This document shows, in pieces, positions 47,849 through 55,417 of a stretch of 64,000 nt of DNA. Source of the stretch: Hyphomicrobium_B sp001006785 (GTDB taxonomy: Bacteria; Pseudomonadota; Alphaproteobacteria; Rhizobiales; Hyphomicrobiaceae); NCBI RefSeq assembly GCF_001006785.1, contig NZ_CDHO01000002.1:62001-126000 (forward strand), in the 5' to 3' direction. Numbering within the stretch: the first letter of the stretch is position 1; every line of letters starts with the position of its first letter. Below the pieces are notes generated by a model, which was given only the letters and a program-made list of their open reading frames with translations, had not been told where the DNA came from and searched no databases. A program made the translations under genes and the position numbers.

Positions 47849-48262
47849 GTGTTTAATAGTGTTCGTTTGGCGCAGCAGATGGCTAAATTTCCAAATATCA
47901 AAAATGTAATTAAGCGACTCAAATTCTGCATGAATTCAAAACCGCCATTGGTGTTCGAGGCAGCAGCTATTTGCCATGCGATATGCCACGCACCAGCTCA
48001 TAAACACATGATGGTGGTTACAAATCTGGGATGGGAGAAAGGTAGATTAAGCAAATTAACGCGCATTTCTAGAAATGCGACGTTGATGAAACATCAGTCC
48101 GATTTGCCTAACGTCACTTCCGCACTTTATGAGATCTGCAGAATAGATGAAGACGTTCTTGAAAGGCTAATTCGAGATAAAGAAATTACGCGCAAAACGA
48201 CCGCCGTACGGGCTCGCGAAATTAGGTTGGCGCAATTTAAAAATCAAAAGGTGCGGGAATAA
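47849..48262 (+). CDS. Helical protein, diverged paralogue of the 49149 gene
   Basis: A 127-137-aa protein. Its second half (ATLMKHQSDLPNVTSALYEICRIDEDVLERLIRDKEITRKTT) lines up with the 49149 product (ASLLEAHADLLPNDWTTIYELALLEKDQFDRLVQDSILHSGVT) by eye, and the first halves align loosely. Start is GTG 47849 or ATG 47879. It has unusual His/Cys-rich AAAICHAICHAPAHKH sequence. Function unknown; the resemblance ties it to the SecB-like/ATPase operon. Confidence 0.6.
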   Translation: MFNSVRLAQQMAKFPNIKNVIKRLKFCMNSKPPLVFEAAAICHAICHAPAHKHMMVVTNLGWEKGRLSKLTRISRNATLMKHQSDLPNVTSALYEICRIDEDVLERLIRDKEITRKTTAVRAREIRLAQFKNQKVRE

Positions 48263-48604
48263 AGCTTATCACAGCCATCTCCAAGATGAGCGTAATGTGG
48301 CGGTTCTATGGTTGAACTTTGGCGAAATATAATGCGCGACAATGTATGCAAATGAATGATTTCAATAGCTTATAGGTACTTCCTTTAACAGAAAGAGTTT
48401 CCAATTGTATTAAGTGGGAAATGCGCGGATTCATATCCATGCGGCGCGCCCACAAATCGCGCAGCACTACAAATCTCTGAATGCATATTTGAAACGAGAA
48501 TGATCGCCCGACCACCTTCGGGCGAAATGAGGACGTTCGTCTTGGTGCGTATCAGAGGTCGTAAGTCAGCGAACCCATCCATTTTGGCGCAAGGAATGTA
48601 TCAT
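48263..48604. other. Upstream region of the SecB-like operon
   Basis: About 340 bp with no supported gene; presumably the promoter region of the three-gene operon. The open frame extending the SecB-like gene upstream lacks SecB features. Confidence 0.4.
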
Positions 48605-49123
48605 ATGAGCAAATCGAAGAAGGCACGGCCCACCAACGATCATGCCGGTCCTGCGGAAGGCCAGCAGCAGATTCAAGTCAAGGTCATCGGCCAGTACATC
48701 AAGAGCTTTTCGTTCGAGAACCCCCATTTCCGCAAGCTCATTACGAGCCCCGGCGATCTGCCGAACGTGGCGGTAGAGGTGAATGTCGGCGCTCAGCGCA
48801 TCGAAAACGATCTCTATGAATCAGCCATCGAATTCAAAGCAACGGTATCGAACAAGCTCGGTACAATCTACGTACTTGAGAGCGCCTACGCGGGCATGTT
48901 GAAAATTGAGAGCATTCCGGAGGACGCGCTTGAGCCGTTCTTGCTTATTTCCGGCCCGACGATGATCTTTCCGTTCCTGCGACGGCTTGTTGCCGATATC
49001 ACGCGGGAAGGTGGTTTCCCGCCGTTGCTTCTCGACCCAATCGACTTCGGCGAACTTTACATGCGTCGTCAAAAGCAGCGCGCGAAAATGTACGAAAAAT
49101 CCCGCCCAACCGATGCTGCCTAA
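48605..49123 (+). CDS. Accessory SecB-like chaperone
   Basis: A 172-aa SecB-fold protein: KVIGQYIKSFSFENPHFRKLI, then VNVGAQRIENDLYESAIEFKATV, YVLESAYAGMLKIESIPEDALEPFLLISGPTMIFPFLRRLVADITREGGFPPLLLDPIDFGELYMRR. The last block is the SecB hallmark. It is diverged from the housekeeping alphaproteobacterial SecB and has extra charged tails. The ATG has AAGGAA 9 nt upstream. SecB-like chaperones outside the export operon are known to serve toxin-antitoxin modules, but no toxin is adjacent; instead an unknown protein and an AAA+ ATPase follow. Confidence 0.9.
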   Translation: MSKSKKARPTNDHAGPAEGQQQIQVKVIGQYIKSFSFENPHFRKLITSPGDLPNVAVEVNVGAQRIENDLYESAIEFKATVSNKLGTIYVLESAYAGMLKIESIPEDALEPFLLISGPTMIFPFLRRLVADITREGGFPPLLLDPIDFGELYMRRQKQRAKMYEKSRPTDAA

Positions 49124-49148
49124 GAGATTTAGAGAGTGAGGTTCTGTT

Positions 49149-49775
49149 ATGCTTAAACACGCCGACAGTACATCTGAAGGTACCTCCGCATCGGTCGGGA
49201 TCGAGAAGCCAACCGTCAGCCAATTGGTCAATCGATACCACACGATCGGCAAGCGCAGCGTCCGTGCGATTCTGGATCTGGGAGTATTATTTTTCCAAGC
49301 GCATGAGGAGCTGAAGAAAGCGGAAGTTGAAGAATTCTACCGAGCGATAAATCTTCCTCCAAAGGGATCGACGGGAAAGAAGTATAAAGCGATTGGTTCC
49401 AAAGCATCATTATTGGAAGCGCATGCTGACCTGTTGCCCAATGATTGGACGACGATCTATGAACTTGCATTATTAGAAAAGGATCAGTTCGACCGTCTTG
49501 TTCAAGACAGTATATTGCACTCCGGCGTGACGCTGCAGGCAATCAAGGACCATTTTAGAAAGCCGAACCCAAATACGGTCAATCACGTCGGCGGAAGTGA
49601 TACGCCCAGGCCGGAGATCCTTGCGTTCGATTTCAACCTTGTGGCGGCCTCAAGGCGAGTGGCGTTCGCGAAAAGGCTAAAAGGCCTTTTCGAGGAGTTC
49701 GACGTCGACGTGGGCGAAGAGCTTTTCTCCACCCTTGGAAGATTCATAGAAGAGGGAGCTGCAGGCGATGCGTGA
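49149..49775 (+). CDS. Helical protein of unknown function in the SecB-like operon
   Basis: A 208-aa soluble protein. Residues about 20-130 (VSQLVNRYHTIGKRSVRAILDLGVLFFQAHEEL ... LLPNDWTTIYELALLEKDQFDRLVQDSILHSGVTLQAIKDH) resemble DUF3102/ParB-neighbour DNA-binding-like proteins of phages in layout. The C-terminal 60 residues are acidic. GTGAGG precedes the ATG by 7 nt. It starts 25 bp after the SecB-like gene and overlaps the ATPase gene by 8 bp, so the three are one operon. Diverged paralogue upstream at 47849. Confidence 0.75.
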   Translation: MLKHADSTSEGTSASVGIEKPTVSQLVNRYHTIGKRSVRAILDLGVLFFQAHEELKKAEVEEFYRAINLPPKGSTGKKYKAIGSKASLLEAHADLLPNDWTTIYELALLEKDQFDRLVQDSILHSGVTLQAIKDHFRKPNPNTVNHVGGSDTPRPEILAFDFNLVAASRRVAFAKRLKGLFEEFDVDVGEELFSTLGRFIEEGAAGDA

Positions 49776-50409
49776 TGCGCTATCGGAATTGCTTCGTCCT
49801 AGGGAATTCTCGGACCTGCTGCAGCCCCAACAGATTATCAGTTCGCTTGAGGCAATGGCCAAGGCAAAGTCGCCGAACAACATGTTGTTTTACGGTTCCT
49901 CGGGCTTAGGAAAATCGTCGGCAGCTCGAATATTACTGGTTCGGCTGGGAGACAACTCTTTCGAGATAAACGGTTCGCTGGACAATGGGATCGATGTCGT
50001 CCGAAAAATCGAATCCGGGGCCACGAGCTATGGCCTTGGATCTGGACCCCGCGTTTGCTTGATCGACGAGGCCGATTACCTATCCAAGCAGGCGCAGGCG
50101 GGGTTACGAGGGCTTATCGAAAAGGTTTACACCAACTGCCGGTTCATCTTGACGGCAAACAGTGTACGCAAAATCGATCCTGCACTGAGGTCGCGATGCA
50201 TGCCGATCTGTTTCGACGTGCCGGCGAGCGCCTGCAGTGAGATCATTGCGCGTGTATTGCCGAAGTACCTGGCGCAGCTGCGCACGTTAAATATCGAGAT
50301 TGAGGAAAAACGTGTACGGGAGTTGTTTCCGATCTATTTTCCCGATCTTCGCGGCCTCGCCAACAGGATCGAATTCGAGGCGTTGTCACATGAGATGGCG
50401 TCGGGGTAG
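49768..50409 (+). CDS. Small clamp-loader-like AAA+ ATPase
   Basis: A 213-aa AAA+ protein of the RFC/DnaX type: LLRPREFSDLLQPQQIISSLEAM, Walker A YGSSGLGKSSAARI (about 42-55), Walker B VCLIDEADYLSKQAQAGLRGLIE (about 96-118), sensor 1 FILTANS and the arginine finger SRC in DPALRSRCMPICFDVP. It has the ATPase and lid but no C-terminal collar domain of a true clamp loader, and resembles phage T4 gp44 in plan. Its start overlaps the preceding gene by 8 bp. It may remodel a complex with the SecB-like and helical partners; the role is unknown. Confidence 0.86.
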   Translation: MRDALSELLRPREFSDLLQPQQIISSLEAMAKAKSPNNMLFYGSSGLGKSSAARILLVRLGDNSFEINGSLDNGIDVVRKIESGATSYGLGSGPRVCLIDEADYLSKQAQAGLRGLIEKVYTNCRFILTANSVRKIDPALRSRCMPICFDVPASACSEIIARVLPKYLAQLRTLNIEIEEKRVRELFPIYFPDLRGLANRIEFEALSHEMASG

Positions 50410-50535
50410 CAGTTCCATTTGGAACTACCGCGCCAGCGGTTGTCACACTCGAAAATACAGTCGATTAGCCGCCCCGTCTCGCGAGCACGAATATCTGGGA
50501 TGGGGCTACGGACAGTCGGTATGTGCTGCATATCT

Positions 50536-51093
50536 TTAGCCTGCAGTCGGCCAAAGGTGTGCCAGGGCTTCTGCGGCGAGGTACATCCCGAATCCGAAAA
50601 CAGAATGGGCCACGGCGCTCTTGATGCGTGTGATTGCCGGCATTGGCGTCTTGGAGCCAGCGATGCCCAAACCCATGCCCGGCATCATCAAGAAGTAAGG
50701 TGCGATCAGAAGCATCCAAGACAAAATGAGCGGCGGAAGGAGTGTCGGAGCAGCCAGCCACCCAGCCCCCCAAAGCGCGATTAAAAGCACGCCATAACTA
50801 ATGCCGATCACATAATGCGCAATCCACCCGATTGCGAGTTCTCCCTTCACGGGCTCAGCGGCACTGATCGATGCGTGGTGGAACTTGCCGTGAGGCATAT
50901 GGCCAAGCCATCGACCCACCATCGCCCAGTTGGTAGCCGGTACGTTCATAACGCTCGTCAGGAACAGTGCCCAAACATCAAGCAGCATGGTTCCGGCCGC
51001 GCCGACGAGCGCGCCTTTGATGAGCGTCGAAATTTCAATCACGGCGTTTCTTTCTTGCAAGAGTGGCACGGTCTCATAGGTTTGTTGCTCCAA
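50536..51093 (-). CDS. DUF2938-family membrane protein
   Basis: A 185-aa protein with about four membrane helices. The family pattern is clear: IKGALVGAAGTMLLDVWALF, VPATNWAMVGRWLGHMPHGKF, IGWIAHYVIGISYGVLLIAL and MPGMGLGIAGSKTPMPAITRIKSAVAHSVFGFGMYLAAE. Function is not known for the family. It follows the homocysteine methyltransferase-like gene by 33 bp and likely shares its transcript. Confidence 0.88.
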   Translation of the reverse strand: MEQQTYETVPLLQERNAVIEISTLIKGALVGAAGTMLLDVWALFLTSVMNVPATNWAMVGRWLGHMPHGKFHHASISAAEPVKGELAIGWIAHYVIGISYGVLLIALWGAGWLAAPTLLPPLILSWMLLIAPYFLMMPGMGLGIAGSKTPMPAITRIKSAVAHSVFGFGMYLAAEALAHLWPTAG

Positions 51094-51126
51094 TGCTCGA
51101 TTGATATGCGCGCAAGCACATCCGCA

Positions 51127-52074
51127 TCAGATCAAGCTCTCCTTGCTGGTCAGTTTATTCGCCAAGGCCTGGATGTGGTCGCCTTCGGTACCGCAACAAC
51201 CACCTAGGACACGCAGGCCATACTGGCTTCCCAGTCTTGCGACGCGAACAGCGAAGTCCTCGGGTGGCTCGGTCACCAACACTTCGCTGTTATCCAAATC
51301 CTCCACCTCGGCGTCTGCAGTGTTGGCCTGAAATGACAGGATGCGCTCAAATGTATTCGGGTGCGAAGACGCTACAGCTTCCAGCGCTGTCTCCAGCACC
51401 CGAGCATGAACGCAGTTTATAGAGAAACCGGCCGGAGGTCGGGCAGCATCCGCGTCGATACGATCCATGGCCTGATCAATGGGTGTTCCGTCGAGCACGA
51501 CGCCGGTGCGGCGGATCACGAAGCTGATCACGTAAGGCAGGCCAGTTTCCGCCATCGCATCGGCTACGCCTAGGGCCTCCTCCACGTTCGGGGCCGTTGC
51601 TAAATGCAAAAAGTCTATTCCCGCAGATGAGAGCGCAAAAATTTGTGGACGATGAAATTCACGAGCAGCGTCTCGATCGAGGCTGTCCTCGGGTTTGTAG
51701 GCGTCACCCGAAGGGCCAACGAGACCGCCAATGAAAATTGGCGGGCCTGCCCCAAAGTGGGCGCGCAGATCGTTCAAGAAGAGGACATTGTCCTGGTTGA
51801 CGGGCCGCCCCTTGAACCGCGACGCGTCGATCGCTCGCTGGGAACATCGCCAAGTGTCGGTAAACGTGAGGATCGGCAGGTTCGCTTCTCGCGCCAACCG
51901 CATGTAGTCGGCGTGAATCGCTGCCAATCTTATGCGGGCCTTGGCATCGTAGACGAAGCCACCGTTTAAAATATGCGGATCGAGTGCGATGCCCGGGTCA
52001 CGCCTGACACGCTCAAGCACGGCTCCTTCAGTGATTGCTCGGGCGCCGCTTCCGACGAACTGAGAAAAATTCAT
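51127..52074 (-). CDS. Homocysteine S-methyltransferase family protein
   Basis: A 315-aa TIM-barrel methyltransferase of the homocysteine/betaine type. The zinc-binding cysteines appear as FSINCVHARV and the late GGCCGTEGDHI. The N-terminal ILNGGFVYDAKARIRL stands where family members have the DGGLGTEL motif. The acceptor may be homocysteine or another thiol; no B12 domain. It is preceded by a PLP decarboxylase one base away, so these work together, perhaps in sulfur amino acid turnover. Confidence 0.85.
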   Translation of the reverse strand: MNFSQFVGSGARAITEGAVLERVRRDPGIALDPHILNGGFVYDAKARIRLAAIHADYMRLAREANLPILTFTDTWRCSQRAIDASRFKGRPVNQDNVLFLNDLRAHFGAGPPIFIGGLVGPSGDAYKPEDSLDRDAAREFHRPQIFALSSAGIDFLHLATAPNVEEALGVADAMAETGLPYVISFVIRRTGVVLDGTPIDQAMDRIDADAARPPAGFSINCVHARVLETALEAVASSHPNTFERILSFQANTADAEVEDLDNSEVLVTEPPEDFAVRVARLGSQYGLRVLGGCCGTEGDHIQALANKLTSKESLI

Positions 52075-52075
52075 T

Positions 52076-53473
52076 TCAACCTCTGCCGAGAGCTAGAACT
52101 TCCGTTCGAAGTTCAGCGATGTCGTCGATCGTCGTGTTCGGATTCATCAGCACGAGACGCAGCCAGCGTTTTCCCAAAGCCTCCGCCGTCGAGATATAAA
52201 AAACGCCATCGTGGGTCAGTCTCTTACGGATGGCGAGTTGCAACGCATCGGTGCCATGGAGCCGGAAGCAGACAATGTTGGTTTGAGGCTGGACGGCGAC
52301 CTCAATGCCTGGGGTTGCACGGAGCAGATCGGCGGCCGCTTGCGCAAGATCGGTCTGACGATCGATAACAGCAGCTAGGGCCTGCTCGCCGCCATGCGCG
52401 AGAGCGAAAAAGACTTTTAAACCCAAAGCTGCCTTGGTGCATTCGATGGTGCGGTGAGCAAAATCGATGCCGGGTTCATCCTTGTCGTGGAATAAGTAGC
52501 TGGCGTCCTGTTGGAAGGCATCATTCAGGGCGGTCTCATCGCGCACGAGCACTGCGGCGCACAACAGTGGCGAGCGCAGCATTTTGTGCGCGTCCCAAAC
52601 GATCGAGTCCGCGTCCTCGATGCCGTTGACGAGGTGGCGCAGGCGCGACGAAAGCAAGGTGGACGCACCATGAGCACCGTCGACATGTAACCAAACCCCG
52701 TGCTCACGACATATCGCGCCAATGTCGCGAATAGGATCGAACAAGCCGAGAGCCGTGCTGCCGGCGTTTGCAACGACAGCGATCGGTAATTTCCCTTCTT
52801 GACATAGCCTTCTCAATTGGCCGGGCAAGAGTTCCGGGTCGATCCGCCCAAGAGCATCCGTCGCAGCATAGTGTGCGTTCTGCGCTCCAAGGCCGAGGAT
52901 GGCGGCGGCACGTGCGATCGAGTAATGCGATCCCGGCGAGCACACCAGCACAAGGTTGCTCGGAATACCCTCTGTCCATGACCAGGGTGCACATCTGGCA
53001 CGGGCGGCAAGAAGAGCAGTCAGATTTGCCAGTGAACCGCCATGCGTGAGCACACCTGCGCCGCATCGCTTGCCACAAGCCGAACCTCGCCATCCGACCT
53101 TGGTCATCATCCAGTTCAGCACGGCGTGCTCGATGGCAGCAGCCGGAGGCCCCATCTCGTAGATGGCCATGGGATTGTTGGTAAAGCCGTCGATCAGCGC
53201 GGCAAGCGCCGCGTGCGGCACTGGAACTCCGACCTGATGCGCCATGTAGCGGGGGTGGTGAAGACGCGTAGCGCCCGACAGATAATGGTCGAGAAACAGT
53301 TGCAGCCGCGTCCCTTCCAGCCCGCCTTCGGCAATCAACCGCTCAATGTCGAGTTCATCGACGAGCGCGTCGATGCTGGGTTGGCGCAAGACGGCGCCCT
53401 CGCGGCGCGCGGCACGTTCGCCATAAGCTTGCAGTGCCGCGACCGTCACGCCAGCATCATCACGAAAGCTCAT
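52076..53473 (-). CDS. PLP-dependent group II amino acid decarboxylase
   Basis: A 465-aa fold-type I enzyme (PF00282-like). Landmarks: HYLSGATRLHHPRYMAHQVGVPVPHAALAALI, VLTHGGSLANLTALLAAR, VANAGSTALGLFDPI, WLHVDGAHGAS (Asp to the pyridine N) and IVWDAHKMLRSPLLCAAVLV with the Schiff-base Lys. The reaction is likely decarboxylation of a bulky amino acid; which one cannot be told. It heads a minus-strand operon with a methyltransferase and a DUF2938 protein, divergent from an Lrp regulator. Confidence 0.9.
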   Translation of the reverse strand: MSFRDDAGVTVAALQAYGERAARREGAVLRQPSIDALVDELDIERLIAEGGLEGTRLQLFLDHYLSGATRLHHPRYMAHQVGVPVPHAALAALIDGFTNNPMAIYEMGPPAAAIEHAVLNWMMTKVGWRGSACGKRCGAGVLTHGGSLANLTALLAARARCAPWSWTEGIPSNLVLVCSPGSHYSIARAAAILGLGAQNAHYAATDALGRIDPELLPGQLRRLCQEGKLPIAVVANAGSTALGLFDPIRDIGAICREHGVWLHVDGAHGASTLLSSRLRHLVNGIEDADSIVWDAHKMLRSPLLCAAVLVRDETALNDAFQQDASYLFHDKDEPGIDFAHRTIECTKAALGLKVFFALAHGGEQALAAVIDRQTDLAQAAADLLRATPGIEVAVQPQTNIVCFRLHGTDALQLAIRKRLTHDGVFYISTAEALGKRWLRLVLMNPNTTIDDIAELRTEVLALGRG

Positions 53474-53597
53474 TCCACACCCCTTCCCGCGGGGCGAACG
53501 CTCGCACGGATCGGCGGAGCATGTCCTTGCGTTCTGGACAGCGGAAATAGGCTGTTGTAGCTATTTCAACTCAATCGGCATTCCAGAAGAGTGGATT

Positions 53598-54065
53598 ATG
53601 CTAATTTCTCTCGACGAACTCGATCTGAAGATCCTGACTGCTCTGCAAGCGGATGGGCGCGTCAGCAACGCCGATCTGGCCAGCCGCATTGGGCTGTCGG
53701 CCACGCCCTGCTTGAGGCGCGTGAGGAGCCTAGAAGAGCAGGGCGCAATCAAGGGATATCGGGCGCTGCTTGACCGCGCGAAGGTCGGCTTAGGGCTTAC
53801 CGTTATGGTCGGCGTTAAGGTGGACGGCCACCGCGACGAGAATGCACGGGCGATCCAGGCAGCATTCATCGAGATGTCGGAGGTCGTCGCCTGCCATCTG
53901 TTGTCGGGAGAAACCGACTTCTTGCTTGAGGTCGTCGTGCCGGACCTGGCTCACTACGAGCAGTTTCTGTTGGGCAAACTTCTTCTCCTGCCGATGGTCA
54001 AAGACATTCGCAGCAATATCGTCATCCGCACCGTGAAAGAGACCGCGCCATTGCCCTTGCGATAA
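53598..54065 (+). CDS. Lrp/AsnC-family transcriptional regulator
   Basis: A 155-aa regulator: N-terminal winged HTH (LDELDLKILTALQADGRVSNADLASRIGLSATPCLRRVRSLEEQGAIKGYRA) and C-terminal RAM/ACT-like ligand domain (VACHLLSGETDFLLEVVVPDLAHYEQFLLGKLLLLPMVKDIRSNIVIRTVKE). It is transcribed away from the decarboxylase operon with 124 bp between them, so it most likely controls that operon in response to its amino acid substrate. Confidence 0.93.
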   Translation: MLISLDELDLKILTALQADGRVSNADLASRIGLSATPCLRRVRSLEEQGAIKGYRALLDRAKVGLGLTVMVGVKVDGHRDENARAIQAAFIEMSEVVACHLLSGETDFLLEVVVPDLAHYEQFLLGKLLLLPMVKDIRSNIVIRTVKETAPLPLR

Positions 54066-54653
54066 CCAAGGACGCAGGTAGGGACGATCTACCATCTGGT
54101 TATTCACGACGAGACGGAATTGGCAAAGTCGCATGTCTGGACGGCACCCTGTTGGCAAGAACTTTCTGGCTTGTCTCATAGAGTTGGTCGGTGGCCCCAT
54201 GTGTCCGGCCTTTTCTCTCGGCGCGAACACCGATGGCCTTCATAATACCCGCAAGATCAGCTCCCGATCAAAAGCACGCGCTCAAGGCGCCCTGGGACCA
54301 ATGGGTTTTGCCGATCTTGGTGGTCGACCGCTTACCGCATGACTTACCTTTTGCCCTTTCCAACCTCATGAAGCGCGCCCGGTTGGGCACATTTGAGGCT
54401 CTCCAGATTTCCGTTCTTCCGTAGTTAACGAGCTCTGTTTCGACAGAGTGCGCGAACAATTCGATACGCGAGAGGCCATGCAATCCTACAAGCCACGCCG
54501 AACTCGGACGGTTGCTGAGCGGTGACTGACGTCGCGCGCACAGATTCACTTTCGACCGACGTAAATCGGCAACCTGCATCGATACGGCAAAATTGGAAAC
54601 GTTGGCTATTTCTCGGCTCCGTAATCTTACACCAACATTTTCGTCCCAAGTCC
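54066..54653. other. Gap with no supported gene
   Basis: About 590 bp between the Lrp gene and a hypothetical gene. The open frames on both strands are interleaved and lack family features or ribosome binding sites. It may hold decayed genes. Confidence 0.4.
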
Positions 54654-55241
54654 CTAGCTGTTCTGAATCAAGAAATCTTCGAAGTGTCTCCGGATTGCTC
54701 GGACCGCCGTTTTGCGATCGCGATAGACTCTGCGGTTGCCGATGAATTGATTGGCCACCAGCGTCCAAGTCGCAGTGCCGGCCGGAGCGGAAGACTCGAG
54801 TTCCGCAAGCCGCATTCGAAACGAGTCGGTGTTGTCTGCCGCAATCGCCAAGTCCGAAGACAGACGTTTAGCAAGATTTAAATCCGCCGTTTTGAATCGC
54901 CGGGCTGTAACATCCGTTATTCGCGGCGGCGCTGATATCTCGGAAAAGAAGTCTTCCAAAGATCCATTGGCCCGACCTCCGAAAAGCGTTTGAATGTGAG
55001 CCAACTCACCGCTCGGTTTGATAGCTCCGCAAAGTCGCAAACCGGATTCGATAGCCTCAAGTGACTGTTTCAAGCCAAGCGGGTAATGTGCAGATGGCGC
55101 GGCGCGCTTAAGTCGCGCAGCCACCGTTTCGTTCCTGCCTCGGTCGAAGAAAGCCGCGAAGCGATGCAGTTCCTGAGAGCGGTCAAAGTCGGCAATTCCA
55201 GCAAACGCGCGAAGCGCGCGCGCCAAGTCCTTGGTGTGCAT
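54654..55241 (-). CDS. Hypothetical protein, 195 aa
   Basis: A soluble protein starting MHTKDLARALRAFAGIADF, with helical repeats and a C-terminal RKTAVRAIRRHFEDFL segment. The frame extends 44 codons upstream without a better start. I do not recognise a family with certainty; the opening pattern (RALRAFAGIADFDRSQEL) is one I associate with unannotated rhizobial proteins. No clear partner gene. Confidence 0.6.
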   Translation of the reverse strand: MHTKDLARALRAFAGIADFDRSQELHRFAAFFDRGRNETVAARLKRAAPSAHYPLGLKQSLEAIESGLRLCGAIKPSGELAHIQTLFGGRANGSLEDFFSEISAPPRITDVTARRFKTADLNLAKRLSSDLAIAADNTDSFRMRLAELESSAPAGTATWTLVANQFIGNRRVYRDRKTAVRAIRRHFEDFLIQNS

Positions 55242-55417
55242 GTCATTGCCCGTCAAAAAGTGTCCGTTAAAGCGAACGGCAGCGCGGGGACACATTTGCG
55301 GCACAAGCCACACAAAATTGTAAGATTGGATAGTCGGAGTTGACCGTAGCCGGGTAGCCTTGAGCAAACGCAACTTCGCTCCAGGTCGTCTGCGGCTTCG
55401 ACGGGAACTGCTGTGCG

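Noticed and set aside
48605..50409. Classical HigBA-SecB toxin-antitoxin-chaperone system
   Set aside because: No HigB-like toxin or HigA-like HTH antitoxin is adjacent; the neighbours are an AAA+ ATPase and an unknown protein.
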